NCBI GenBank assembly: GCA_036274895.1
Contig: DASUEU010000039.1
Coordinates: 1 to 64,000 of the forward strand
Reading direction: 5' to 3'
DNA: 64,000 bases
Origin: CALMKX01 sp036274895
Lineage (GTDB): Bacteria; Acidobacteriota; Thermoanaerobaculia; Multivoradales; SZUA-115
How positions within the stretch are numbered: the stretch's first letter is position 1; each line of letters opens with the position of its first letter. The translations under genes and the position numbers were made by a program. Positions 8,137 to 17,000 of this stretch are shown here, one piece after another. The notes beneath the pieces are model-generated. The model was given only the letters and a program-made list of their open reading frames with translations. It was not told where the DNA came from and made no database searches.

Positions 8137-9186
8137 TCACACCCGACTGCGATACACCCGGAACGACAGCGTCGACCCCGTCACGCGGCTCCAGCCGGTG
8201 TAGAGGAAGGTGGCGAGGATCAGGAGCTGGACGAAGAGGAGCACGGCGGGGTGCCAGAGGAGGGCGAAGCCGGCTTCGAGGTCGGGGCGGGGAGCCGCCC
8301 TCGCCGCAGGCAGGGTGAGGTAGAGGCCGAGGGCGGCCGGCACGGCGGCGAGGGCCATCCACTGGTAGCCGGTGAGCCGGCCGCCGCCGCGGTAATCCGC
8401 CCGGAACAGCTCCGAGATCACCCGCCAACCCTGCGAGCCGGCCGCGGCGACGGTCAAGGCCGATGCCGTCCAGCCGGTCAGGAAGAGGCCGAGGGCGAGG
8501 AAGGCCACCACGGCCAGCACCACCGCCGTGATCGCCTGGATGGGCACCACCGGCACCCCCTCGAGCCCCGAGGCGTAGGCGATCTTGCGCTGGGCGCCCT
8601 GGAAGCGGAAGGCGATGCGGCCGAGCCAGCGCGCCGGGCCCGGCGACAGCTCGGCCACCGGCTTGCCGTAGCAGCAGCCGAAGCTGATGCAGGCCAGCCG
8701 CCCCAGGGACTCGCCGAAGACGTAGGCGATGGCCAGCGCGGCGGACAGCGCCCGCTCGGGTAGCGCCGCCGCGCCCGTCAGCCACGACACCAGCCACAGC
8801 GCCGCCGGCAGGGCCAGCAGGCAGACGAAGACCGCCCCACCCACTGTGAAGCCGAACCGCTTGCCCTCCACCCAACGGGGCACCCAGCGGGCCGCCCCGT
8901 AGCCGAGGGCCAGGACCACGGCGCCGAGCAGCAGGGCCTGGGGCCGCGTGGCCCCCGCCGCTCCGGCCAGCAGCAGGAAGAGGGCTGCCGCGGCACCGCT
9001 CGCGAGGGCCGAGAAGAGCCCGTAGCCGGTCAGATTGCCGCCCTTCCAGCGGCCCCGGGGGCGCTTCCTCAGGGGCACCGCGGCGAGGATCTGGAAACGC
9101 TCCTCCGGCAGCCGCGCGAACGCCCAGGCGAAGAGCCCGCCGATCGCCACGGCGAGCAGGCTCATGAAAGTGATCTCGAGCATCAT
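8137..9186 (-). CDS. Lgt-family prolipoprotein diacylglyceryl transferase-like protein
   Basis: A 349-aa polytopic membrane protein with the layout of Lgt: a central signature-like segment GESLGRLACISFGCCYGKP (compare GxxxGRxGxxxNGxxxGRP), a later PIQ segment where Lgt has HPSQ, and a near-terminal ISELFRADYRGG...LTGYQW segment equivalent to the FxREP...LSxGQ end of Lgt. Because the usual His of HPSQ and the signature Asn are replaced, it may not be the housekeeping lipoprotein enzyme. Its start overlaps the stop of psd, so it belongs to a phospholipid-linked operon. Transfer of a diacylglyceryl or related lipid group is an inference. Confidence 0.7.
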   Translation of the reverse strand: MMLEITFMSLLAVAIGGLFAWAFARLPEERFQILAAVPLRKRPRGRWKGGNLTGYGLFSALASGAAAALFLLLAGAAGATRPQALLLGAVVLALGYGAARWVPRWVEGKRFGFTVGGAVFVCLLALPAALWLVSWLTGAAALPERALSAALAIAYVFGESLGRLACISFGCCYGKPVAELSPGPARWLGRIAFRFQGAQRKIAYASGLEGVPVVPIQAITAVVLAVVAFLALGLFLTGWTASALTVAAAGSQGWRVISELFRADYRGGGRLTGYQWMALAAVPAALGLYLTLPAARAAPRPDLEAGFALLWHPAVLLFVQLLILATFLYTGWSRVTGSTLSFRVYRSRV

Positions 9187-10187
9187 CCTTCCCTCCGGCA
9201 GGCGATCGCCGAGCGCACGGCGACCTCGGTCTCGACCATCGGCACCCCGAAGCCCTGCGACAGCAGGCTCGCCACGTCCAGGCGCACGCGATGGGCTTCG
9301 AGGTCGGCTTCGAAGCGCACCCGCCCCGGCTCGAAGAGCAGCACGGTCGTCGAGCTGCCCGGACGGTAGAGGCTCTTGGGCTGCCCCTTGGCCACGAAGA
9401 GGCCAGGGCGCACGGCCTGCGGCCGGTCGTAGCGCTCCCCGCAGTAGGCCTGCTCGACAGCGCCGATCATCAGGGCCACCACCTCGACCATCGCCACCCG
9501 GCCCACACCGGTCCCCCCGACCACGTCGGTGTCGATCACGGTCACCGTGCGGCGGTTCTTCGACAGGGGGGTCGCCAGCTCCACGGTCGCCCGCGGATGG
9601 CAGGAGTGGAAAGTGCCAGGCACTTCGTAGATCTCGAGCACCCGGCCCGCGGCCGGCACGTGGTTCCAGTGGTACTTGTCGGGAGTGAGCCGGAAGATGG
9701 CCCCCTCGCCCTCGGCGAATGCCTCCACCCAGAGACGGCGCCCGCCCAGCAGCTCCCCCGGCTCGAAGAACTTGCCCTTCAAGGGTAGGGCGGCGCCCGC
9801 GGCGAGGCAGCCCACCACCACCCGCGAGTCCGCCGGCGAGACGACCGTGCCCCGCTCGGCGGCCAGGGGCCGGCATCGCCAGTAGCGGATCTTCCGCTCG
9901 AAGAGCTGGCGCGGCGTGGTGAAGGTGGCGGGATCCTCCAGGCACTCGCCGAGGTCGACGCCCTGCCGCTCGAGGAAACGCCGGTTGCCCAGCAGCCGAG
10001 CCGCCAAGGGGGAATCGAAGTGGAGCGCGCCCAGCAAGTCGTTGGCGGCCTTGCCGGTCAGGGCCCGGAACAGGGCCGGCGCCTGCTCCCGCGCCCGCCC
10101 GTAGAGGAAGCGCACGATGCGATCGCCGAACAGCGACTCGGTCAGGACGCCGCCCGTCGCGCGGTCCACGTACTGGTGGGCTGGCAT
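9183..10187 (-). CDS. psd: Phosphatidylserine decarboxylase proenzyme
   Basis: A 334-aa member of the pyruvoyl-dependent phosphatidylserine decarboxylases, which make phosphatidylethanolamine at the membrane. The ordered motifs are VVSPADS, LKGKFF, the catalytic-region FRLTPDKYHWNH, and the self-cleavage motif GSSTTVL, whose second Ser should become the pyruvoyl group of the alpha chain. GAGGAG precedes the ATG. It overlaps the end of the 782-aa gene by 46 bp and the start of the Lgt-like gene by four, so the three form a tight operon. The stretch encoding EVPGTFHS happens to match the palindromic repeat. Confidence 0.9.
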   Translation of the reverse strand: MPAHQYVDRATGGVLTESLFGDRIVRFLYGRAREQAPALFRALTGKAANDLLGALHFDSPLAARLLGNRRFLERQGVDLGECLEDPATFTTPRQLFERKIRYWRCRPLAAERGTVVSPADSRVVVGCLAAGAALPLKGKFFEPGELLGGRRLWVEAFAEGEGAIFRLTPDKYHWNHVPAAGRVLEIYEVPGTFHSCHPRATVELATPLSKNRRTVTVIDTDVVGGTGVGRVAMVEVVALMIGAVEQAYCGERYDRPQAVRPGLFVAKGQPKSLYRPGSSTTVLLFEPGRVRFEADLEAHRVRLDVASLLSQGFGVPMVETEVAVRSAIACRREG

Positions 10188-12490
10188 CTCTGCTCCTCTT
10201 CGCTGGCCTCGGAGAGCACCAGCAGGACGATCATCCGTTCGAGGTCGGCGGCGCCGGCACGGCCCGCCGAGAGGGCCCGCAAGCCGTCGCGGAGGATCTC
10301 CCGGGCGCCTTCGCCCAGCTCGGCGGCCACCAGCTGCGCCGCTTCGGCGAGCTGGCGGCGGCGGAGATCCTCGCGGTAGAAGCGCTCGGCGGCCAGGTTG
10401 AAGTCCGCGGCCGGCAGCTCGAAGGGGGAGCGCCGCGGGCCGCCGAGGATGCCCGCGACCAGCCGGTCGGCGGCGCCGGGGACGCGGCCGGAGAGGCGGT
10501 CACGGAGATCTGCGAGGGTCCCTCGAGCGCCGAGCGCCTCGGTCAGGTCTGCGGCCTCGCGCTCGAGCTTCGCCACCAAGGCGCGCTGGAGCGCCGCGAG
10601 CTCCACCCGCAGCCAGCCCGGGTAGCGGCGGCTGCTGCGCACCCCGGACGTGCGCTCGATCACCTCCCGCAGGAAGGCGTTGCCGCCCTCGGCCCGCACG
10701 TAGACCGTGGGCACCCCCATCGCGGCGGCGAAGAACAGCTGCCGGCGCTCGCTCTCGAGCTCGGGCAGGTCGGGGATCGACTCATGGCGCACCCGGCCGT
10801 CGACGATCAGCTTCCAGGCGTAGGCGAGGACGAGGAGCTGGAGCTCGGCGGCACGGCCGAGGTCGTGCTCGAAGCTCTCGAACAGGGAGTAGTGGCGCCC
10901 CTCGAAGCCGCAGAAGCCCACCTCGGCGTGCTCGCGCAGGCGCAGCGGCAGGTAGAGGGCCATGCGCGCGTCGGTCACCCCCATGGCCTCGAGCTCCCGG
11001 CGCAGCCGCCGGGTGTTGCCCGGCCGGCCGTCGAGGGCGGGCTGGGTGGGGGTCGAAGCCAGGGCCACGGGGTAGTCGAGGAGCCGGAGATCGGGCACCC
11101 AATCGCCGGAGAGGCACAGAGCCCGGGCCAGCAGGCCGTCCAACCAGGGCGGCCCGAAGGGCGTCAGGGTACGGCCCAGGAAGTGGATCCGCGCCTTGCC
11201 CCGCCAGCGCCGCCAGAGCATGCGCAGGTGGGTGAAGTCCAGCTCGTGGGGCAGGAAGCCCAGCACCTTCTCGGGGTGGAAGTCCGCGAAGCCCAGGCGA
11301 AACGGCGCCGCGGTGTAGGTGCCGACGAAGAGGGGCAGGAAGTGCTCGGCGATCTTGATCGCGAGGTCGCCGATGCGCTTCTCCTCCACCGCCCCGAAGC
11401 CCGAGGCGGCATCGGCGCGCGCGGCCGAGAGACGGCGGCTGCCGAGCGAGACGTGGGTGCCGTTGTTGGCCAGGGAGAGGTTCGACGTCGAGGGCAGGAC
11501 CACCAGGTTGTTGCGGATGATCCCTGCCTCCCGCAGCCGTGCCACGGCGTGGAGCTGGCTGCGCGCCAGGGTGTGGTGACAGAGGGCCATGTAGTCCTGC
11601 TTGTCCTCGCCCCGTTCCCAGCCCGAGAGGCAGGGGCTGATGAAGAGCTCCCGGTAGAACGAGTCGGACACCAGGTCGGCCAGGCGGCGCTGGGCGAGGG
11701 GCGGCAGCGGCGAGTGGAAGACCAGCGCCTCCTGGCCCCGGGCCGTCAGCTCGAAATGCCGGTTGGCGTAGGCGGTGAGCAGCTGGCAGAGCAGAAAGCG
11801 TTTGGCGCACTCGCGGGCGAGGTCCAACGCCCCACGGCCTCGCTGCCAGGTGACGACGTGGAAGGAGGTGGTCTCCGGCGAGATGTTGTCGTTGGTGAAG
11901 CAGTCCGAGAGGCGGCCGGCCACCCGCCGCACGAGAGGCGAGTCGCTGCCCCGTTCCACCGCCTCGGCCAGAGCCAGCCTCAGCAGATAGCTGATCGGCA
12001 CCCGCAGCAATTCCTCGCCACCGGCTTCGAGGAAGAAGCGGGCCCGGTCAGCCCGCGGCGGGCTCGCAGGGTCCGAGCGCACGGCCGAAAGGTCGACCTC
12101 GAGCAGCGCGCGGGTGGCGGGGGTCAGCCGGGCCAGGGGCAGCCGCACCCAGCTGTTCTCCCAAACGCCGTCGGCCTTGGCGGCCAGGAAGGCATCGAGC
12201 TCGGCACCGGCGGAGGCCGGCAGGTCGCCGCGGGCGGCCCGGCGGCGCAGGTTGGCGAAGTAGGAGGACCCCTCGATGGTGAGCGCGAGGTCGACCGCGT
12301 CGCGTCCCCCGACCACCGCGGCCTGTAGCTCGCTCTCGGTGCCGGCGGTGGCGTCCCCGTCCAGGAACGGCAGGCCGGTGAGACGGCCGCGGGCGAGCCC
12401 GAGCCGCGCGATGCAGTCCCGCAGAGAGCCCGTCTCGGTCGGAGTCGCCCGGGCCGGGGAGAGAGGGGAGCGCTCCCGGCCGGGCTTCAA
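10142..12490 (-). CDS. Large protein of unknown function in psd operon
   Basis: A 782-aa soluble protein that I do not recognise. It contains no obvious signal peptide or membrane helix and no familiar nucleotide-binding loop. Conserved-looking blocks include FTNDNISPETTSFHVV, PSTSNLSLANNGTHVSLG and LPHELDFTHLRMLWRRWRGK, the last followed by HFLGRTLTPFG. The C-terminal 130 residues are helical and Arg/Ala/Leu-rich. Translation probably begins at a TTG. Its 3' end overlaps psd by 46 bp, so it is the first gene of a three-gene operon with psd and an Lgt-like gene; a role in phospholipid handling is an inference from context only. Confidence 0.7.
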   Translation of the reverse strand: MKPGRERSPLSPARATPTETGSLRDCIARLGLARGRLTGLPFLDGDATAGTESELQAAVVGGRDAVDLALTIEGSSYFANLRRRAARGDLPASAGAELDAFLAAKADGVWENSWVRLPLARLTPATRALLEVDLSAVRSDPASPPRADRARFFLEAGGEELLRVPISYLLRLALAEAVERGSDSPLVRRVAGRLSDCFTNDNISPETTSFHVVTWQRGRGALDLARECAKRFLLCQLLTAYANRHFELTARGQEALVFHSPLPPLAQRRLADLVSDSFYRELFISPCLSGWERGEDKQDYMALCHHTLARSQLHAVARLREAGIIRNNLVVLPSTSNLSLANNGTHVSLGSRRLSAARADAASGFGAVEEKRIGDLAIKIAEHFLPLFVGTYTAAPFRLGFADFHPEKVLGFLPHELDFTHLRMLWRRWRGKARIHFLGRTLTPFGPPWLDGLLARALCLSGDWVPDLRLLDYPVALASTPTQPALDGRPGNTRRLRRELEAMGVTDARMALYLPLRLREHAEVGFCGFEGRHYSLFESFEHDLGRAAELQLLVLAYAWKLIVDGRVRHESIPDLPELESERRQLFFAAAMGVPTVYVRAEGGNAFLREVIERTSGVRSSRRYPGWLRVELAALQRALVAKLEREAADLTEALGARGTLADLRDRLSGRVPGAADRLVAGILGGPRRSPFELPAADFNLAAERFYREDLRRRQLAEAAQLVAAELGEGAREILRDGLRALSAGRAGAADLERMIVLLVLSEASEEEQRCQPTSTWTARRAAS

Positions 12491-12600
12491 GGCTGGCCCT
12501 CGAGAAGTGCCTGCATCCCGAGGAGGGTAGAGGCGGCGGGTGTCAGCCGCGTCACCACCGGGTGCGTGCGGTGCTACAGTCCGCGCCGCGAGCCCCGACC

Positions 12601-13014
12601 ATGGCCTACCGCACCCGCTTGACCCTCCGCTTCGGTGACCTCGACCCGGCCGGGATCGTCTACTACCCGCGCTACCTGCACTTCTGCCACATCGCGATGG
12701 AGGAGTACTTCCGCGAGGCCCTGGGCCGGCCCTATCCCGAGGTCCTGGCCGAGGACGACTTCGGCCTGCCGGCGGTCAAGCTGGAAGTCGAGTTTGCTCG
12801 GCCCTTCCGCTACGGCGACGCGATGGAGATCGAGGTGCGGGTGCTGGCGATCGGCGAGACCTCGATGACCTGGGGCTACGACCTCTACGCCGCCGGAGAG
12901 CCCGAGCCCCGCACCCGAGCCCGAGTGGTCACCGTGGGCCTGATCATGTCCCGCTTCGAGAAGCGCCGCATCCCGGACTGGATCCGGGAGCGGGTCCCCC
13001 TCACGGCCACTTGA
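12601..13014 (+). CDS. 4-hydroxybenzoyl-CoA thioesterase-family acyl-CoA thioesterase
   Basis: A 137-aa hot-dog-fold protein. The N-terminal motif RFGDLDPAGIVYYPRY contains the catalytic-type Asp (DxDxxGxVYYxRY) of the 4HBT/YbgC family, which hydrolyses acyl-CoA thioesters. A downstream strand pair FARPFRYGDAMEIEV matches the family core. The start at MAYRTRL is chosen because the preceding in-frame residues are not conserved; no clear ribosome-binding site is present. Its last 14 bases overlap the end of the convergent polyphosphate kinase gene. Confidence 0.85.
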   Translation: MAYRTRLTLRFGDLDPAGIVYYPRYLHFCHIAMEEYFREALGRPYPEVLAEDDFGLPAVKLEVEFARPFRYGDAMEIEVRVLAIGETSMTWGYDLYAAGEPEPRTRARVVTVGLIMSRFEKRRIPDWIRERVPLTAT

Positions 13015-13822
13015 TCTTCGGAATCTTGTAGGCCGTCAAGTCGCCGTCCGGCTTGGGGAACTCGAGGTGCAGGCTCTCGAGGGCCTCGACCAGGATCTCC
13101 GACACCACCAGGTTGCGGTACCACTTGCGGTCGGCCGGCACCGCGTACCAGGGCGCCCAGGGGGTGTTGCAGAGGCTGAGAGCGTCCTCGTAGGCAGCCA
13201 TGTACTGCGGCCAGAGCTTGCGATCCTCCAGATCCCCGGGGTTGAACTTCCAGTGCTCGTCCGGGTCCTGCTGGCGATCGGCCAGTCGCCGGGCCTGCTC
13301 CTCGGGGCTGATGTGGAGGTAGAGCTTGACGATCTTGGTGCCGGTCTCGGCGAGCAGCTGCTCGAAGGCGTTGATCTGCTCGTAGCGGCGGCGCCAGACC
13401 TCCTCCGGGGCCAACCCCTTCACCCGCACCACCAGCACGTCCTCGTAGTGGGAGCGGTTGAAGATGCCCACCAGGCCCTTGGCCGGCGCCACTTTGTGGA
13501 TCCGCCAGAGGAAGTCGTGCGCCCGCTCCTCCTCGGTCGGCACCTTGAAGGGAGTGACCGCGACGCCTTGAGGTGAGAAGGCACCCATGACCGTGCGGAT
13601 GGTGCCGTCCTTGCCACCGCCGTCCATTGCCTGGAGGACCACCAGCAGACCGTGCTTGCCTCCGGCAAAAAGGCGGTTCTGCAGGCTCCAGAGCCGCTCG
13701 AGATTCTTCTCCAGCAGGGGCAGGCTCTTCTCCTTGCTGTCGAGCTTGCCGGTGCTCCCCGGATCGAGCTTGGCGAGGTGGAAGCGCTTGCCCGGCGGGC
13801 GGGTGAACGAGCTGGCTTTCAT
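13001..13822 (-). CDS. ppk2: PPK2-family polyphosphate kinase
   Basis: A 273-aa cytoplasmic enzyme of the polyphosphate kinase 2 family, which moves phosphate between polyphosphate and nucleotides. Visible motifs are the Walker A-like MDGGGKDGTI at about residues 67-76, the IFNRSHYEDVLV segment (Walker B region) and the lid Arg residues in EEQARRLADRQQDP. It has one catalytic domain and the length of class I/III enzymes; whether it prefers ADP, AMP or GDP cannot be read from the sequence. GGAGGG precedes the ATG. Two strong inverted repeats lie just upstream. Confidence 0.9.
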   Translation of the reverse strand: MKASSFTRPPGKRFHLAKLDPGSTGKLDSKEKSLPLLEKNLERLWSLQNRLFAGGKHGLLVVLQAMDGGGKDGTIRTVMGAFSPQGVAVTPFKVPTEEERAHDFLWRIHKVAPAKGLVGIFNRSHYEDVLVVRVKGLAPEEVWRRRYEQINAFEQLLAETGTKIVKLYLHISPEEQARRLADRQQDPDEHWKFNPGDLEDRKLWPQYMAAYEDALSLCNTPWAPWYAVPADRKWYRNLVVSEILVEALESLHLEFPKPDGDLTAYKIPKIKWP

Positions 13823-13859
13823 TGGTGATCCCTCCGAGAAGCGAAGAAGGGAAACGAAG

Positions 13860-13887
13860 AGGGGCAGGCACGGGGGCCTGCCCCTAC
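13860..13887. repeat. GC-rich hairpin repeat (CAGGCAC...CCTGCCCCTAC type)
   Basis: GGGGCAGGC at 13861-13869 pairs exactly with GCCTGCCCC at 13876-13884 around a six-base loop, and CCCCTAC closes the unit. The same CCCCTAC ending appears in the neighbouring palindrome and near 40378. It may terminate transcription from the sialidase-like gene or be a mobile repeat. Confidence 0.7.
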
Positions 13888-13904
13888 TGGGAAAACGCCC
13901 TGGG

Positions 13905-13926
13905 GGGGCGACGCATGCGTCGCCCC
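13905..13926. repeat. Perfect 22-bp palindrome
   Basis: A perfect inverted repeat centred on GCATGC between 13915 and 13916, flanked by runs of G and by CCCCTACC. Together with the adjacent hairpin it fills most of the gap between the sialidase-like gene and ppk2. Confidence 0.75.
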
Positions 13927-13939
13927 TACCCGAAGGAGC

Positions 13940-16807
13940 CTACGGGAACGTCACCGTCCAGGCCGAGGTGTCCCCGGTCTCGAAGCCGTCCGCGAAGATC
14001 AGCGAGGTCTCGATGATGCAGTAGTCGAGGACGCGCTGGAAGGTGTTCTGGCGGTCGGTGGCGTTGGAGATCGCCTCGATCGGCACCGTGAAGAACACCG
14101 TGCGCCAGACACCGCCGTCGCGGTTGAGCGAGGCGGGAGCCGAGGCGACGTTGCCGCGGAAGGCCACCTGAGTGCCGGCCGTCGCGGTCAGCGAGTCGCT
14201 GAAGTTGGTGAACGGATACACCAGGGCGTAGGGGCCGAGGCCGGTGAAGAAGTTCTCGCCGGTCATCGAGGTGTGGTTGGTGTCGTTGGTGCGCGCCGCC
14301 ACGCCGAGGTAGTTGGTGGCGAAGGTGGTGACGCCACGATCGAAGAGGTAGTCCTGGCTGTCCATGAACAGGCACTTCTGACCCGAGTCGAGCCAGGTGG
14401 CCAGAGCTGTCTCGCTGGCCGCGCCCGGACCGGCAGCGCCGCCGAACTCGTCACCGGTGAACCAGATCACGGTGTGATACGGGGCGAGACCGAGAGCATC
14501 CGGCTCGGCGTCGGAGTTGACGGTATCCCAGACGTCGTAGGTGATGCCGGCGGTGGTCAGCAGGGCCTCGAGGGTGGCACGGACGTTGGGGGCGTTGTCG
14601 TCGTCGTCGATCAACAGATACGGCGGGACGACGCGGGTGGTGAACGAGAACACCGACGAGACGGCGCTGTCGCCGCAGACGTTGCTGGCGGTCACGCGCC
14701 AGAAGTACTCGGTGACCGGATCGAGCGCGATGTCGACGGTGGTGCTGGTGCCGGTGACGGTATCCATGAAGAGGATCATGGTGAAGCCGGCGTCGCTGGC
14801 CAGCTCGACGTCGTAGGAGGTGGCGGTCGCCACGGCACCCCACATCAGGGTCGGCGACAAGACCACGTTGGTGGCGTTGTCAGCCGGGGTGGTGAGCGTC
14901 GGCGAGCCCGGCGCGGCCGCGAAGAGGTTGAGGGTCACCGTGCCCGAATGGACGATCGCGCTCGGGCTCGAGGTGCCGGTGATGGTGATCGTCGAAGAGC
15001 CCGCCGAGGTGCCGGTGGTGTCGATGTTGAGGGTGGTCGATCCCGGCGGGGTCACCGGGTTAGTGACGAAGCTCGGCGTCGAGCCGGCCGGCGTGCCCAT
15101 GGTCGAGAGAGTCACCATCTCGGAGAAGGCCTGGAACTGCGGCACGTTGACGGTGTAGCTCGCCATGGTCGGGATGCAGATGTCCTGCGAGGCCGGCGTG
15201 CCGCCGACCAGGAAGTCGATGCCCGCCTCGATGCGCTCGCCGAAGATGTCCGGGTCGTTGTGGCCGCCCTGGATGTTGCGGTCGTCGGACCAGATCAGGT
15301 TGACGAAGCCGTCGAAGCTGATCTGGGTGTCGTAGTCGCCGTGGTAGCAGGTGGCGAGGCCCGGATCGAGGAAGATCGGCGTGGACACGTCGGAGATCCG
15401 CACGCTGGCGTTGAACGTCGCGCCGTTGTCCGGCGACTGCCGGCTGTAGTAGTCGAGCAGGGTGTTGTTGACGGTGTCGAGCTGGCGCGAGTAGTAGGAG
15501 ATCGTCACCACACCCTCGGCCGAGACCGACATGCTGGGCTGGTACTGATCCGTGGTGGTGGCGTCGTCGTTGACCAGGAACTCGGTGGACCAGGTGGTGC
15601 CGTTGTCGACTGACTTGCGGTAGTAGACGTTGACCACGTCCCCGGAGCCGGTGGCGTCCGGGTCCTTGGTGTAGACCACGTGAACGTGGCCGTCGGAGCC
15701 GACTGCGATCTGCGGCGAGGGCAGGTAGCGGATGTTGCCCTTGAGCGCCGGCCGGCCGCAGCTGCTGGTGGCCGTGGTGTCGCGGGGGTTGACCGCGCCG
15801 GTCAGTGGGTTGGTGACGAACGAGTAGGACGTGCCGCCGTTGGTCGAACGGACCACCTCGACGTCGATCGGCCCCGCAGGGAACGGGTTCCAGCGCACCC
15901 AGCTGACGTAGACGTCACCGTTGGGGGCTACCGCGGGCCACGCACCCTGGACGTCGGAGCCCGGGTTGGAGATCGTGATGGCGGCGTCCCAGGTCATCCC
16001 CGCGTTGGTGGAGCGGCGCACCTGGATGTCGCCGCCGACCGCGAAGTTGGTCCATGCGACGTAGAGATTGCCGTAGTGGGGGCTCGCCGGGTTGTTATCG
16101 ACCGCCATCAGCTCCTTGTCGTCACTGCCCGAGGAGTTGATGGTGCTCATGAAGGTGAAGCTGTCGCAGTCGTCGGTGGACTTGAAGAGGGAGAGCCCGC
16201 CCGAGGCGGACAGCGCGGCGTAGTAGAAGTTGCCGTCCATCCGGCGCCACACCATCGCGGGGTCGCCGAAGTTGCCGGCGCCGATCGGGCCCTGGTCCAC
16301 CCAGACCACGCCGCCATCGGTCGAGCGAGCGAAGCCGGAGAAGCCCATGCCGCCCGGGGTCCCGATCTCGTGCCAGGAGTCGTTCCAGGCCGCGCAGCGG
16401 GTGCCGGTGGTCTCGTTGACCGCGATCGAGGTCTCACTCTGGGTGTGCGACTGGGCGGGGGTATCGCCGCTGGGGTCGCTCACCGGGGAGTCCGTGGCCT
16501 CGGGGGATGCGAAGCCCGGGCTATCGGCCGTCACCCCGCCCAGCTCGTGCTCGCGACCGCAGCGCACCAGGAGGCTGCGCAGCAGGCCGTCCATCTTGCC
16601 CCGCTGCTTCGCATCGTCGAGCAGGGCGCACTCGGCCAAGTTGGCCTTCTGGATCACGGCGGACTGGCCCGCTGGTCGCGGATCGGTCTTGTCAGCCAGA
16701 GCGGCCGGGGCCGCCCCGAGCCAGCATGCCCCGAGCGCGAAAAGTGAGATCTGGGTCGCCAACCTCGATGAGAGGCGGGCGCGGCGGGGGGAGTCGTTTG
16801 TCCTCAT
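13940..16807 (-). CDS. Secreted sialidase-fold (BNR-repeat) protein with Fn3-like domain
   Basis: A 955-aa exported protein with an N-terminal signal peptide (cleavage after about residue 38, AALA-DK). Residues about 120-520 form a beta-propeller with several Asp-box/BNR-like repeats (FARSTDGGVVW, RRSTNAGMTWD, VRSTNGGTSYS, YRKSVDNGTTWS, SRQSPDNGATF), as in sialidases, but the catalytic Arg triad cannot be confirmed, so it may be non-enzymatic. After an immunoglobulin-like segment there is a fibronectin III-like domain (PDNATNVVLSPTLMWG) and a C-terminal domain beginning LLIDDDDNAP. The chain ends FADGFETGDTSAWTVTFP, a terminal motif shared by many exported proteins of some Gram-negative bacteria. 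AGGAGAGG precedes the ATG. Confidence 0.8.
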   Translation of the reverse strand: MRTNDSPRRARLSSRLATQISLFALGACWLGAAPAALADKTDPRPAGQSAVIQKANLAECALLDDAKQRGKMDGLLRSLLVRCGREHELGGVTADSPGFASPEATDSPVSDPSGDTPAQSHTQSETSIAVNETTGTRCAAWNDSWHEIGTPGGMGFSGFARSTDGGVVWVDQGPIGAGNFGDPAMVWRRMDGNFYYAALSASGGLSLFKSTDDCDSFTFMSTINSSGSDDKELMAVDNNPASPHYGNLYVAWTNFAVGGDIQVRRSTNAGMTWDAAITISNPGSDVQGAWPAVAPNGDVYVSWVRWNPFPAGPIDVEVVRSTNGGTSYSFVTNPLTGAVNPRDTTATSSCGRPALKGNIRYLPSPQIAVGSDGHVHVVYTKDPDATGSGDVVNVYYRKSVDNGTTWSTEFLVNDDATTTDQYQPSMSVSAEGVVTISYYSRQLDTVNNTLLDYYSRQSPDNGATFNASVRISDVSTPIFLDPGLATCYHGDYDTQISFDGFVNLIWSDDRNIQGGHNDPDIFGERIEAGIDFLVGGTPASQDICIPTMASYTVNVPQFQAFSEMVTLSTMGTPAGSTPSFVTNPVTPPGSTTLNIDTTGTSAGSSTITITGTSSPSAIVHSGTVTLNLFAAAPGSPTLTTPADNATNVVLSPTLMWGAVATATSYDVELASDAGFTMILFMDTVTGTSTTVDIALDPVTEYFWRVTASNVCGDSAVSSVFSFTTRVVPPYLLIDDDDNAPNVRATLEALLTTAGITYDVWDTVNSDAEPDALGLAPYHTVIWFTGDEFGGAAGPGAASETALATWLDSGQKCLFMDSQDYLFDRGVTTFATNYLGVAARTNDTNHTSMTGENFFTGLGPYALVYPFTNFSDSLTATAGTQVAFRGNVASAPASLNRDGGVWRTVFFTVPIEAISNATDRQNTFQRVLDYCIIETSLIFADGFETGDTSAWTVTFP

Positions 16808-17000
16808 GGAAACCTCTCCTGTAGGGGCGGCAGCCGACGAGGGTGCTCCTCGGCCACCGGGCAGAGCCCTGGGCTCCTGGTCACTCAGCGACCCTTCCTT
16901 GGTTACCGAGCGCAGGCTGGTGAGGCGGGGAGCCCGGGAACGAAGTCGAGGGGGAATCGGCCGGACTATAAATCAGGCAACTAGTGGGGGGCAAGCTGGT

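Noticed and set aside
9608..9627. Palindromic repeat copy within psd.
   Set aside because: The match is real at 20 bp with mismatches, but the encoded EVPGTFHS segment is at a place where Psd proteins have a similar VPG...F/HSxNP segment, so it may be coincidence and was not listed as a copy.
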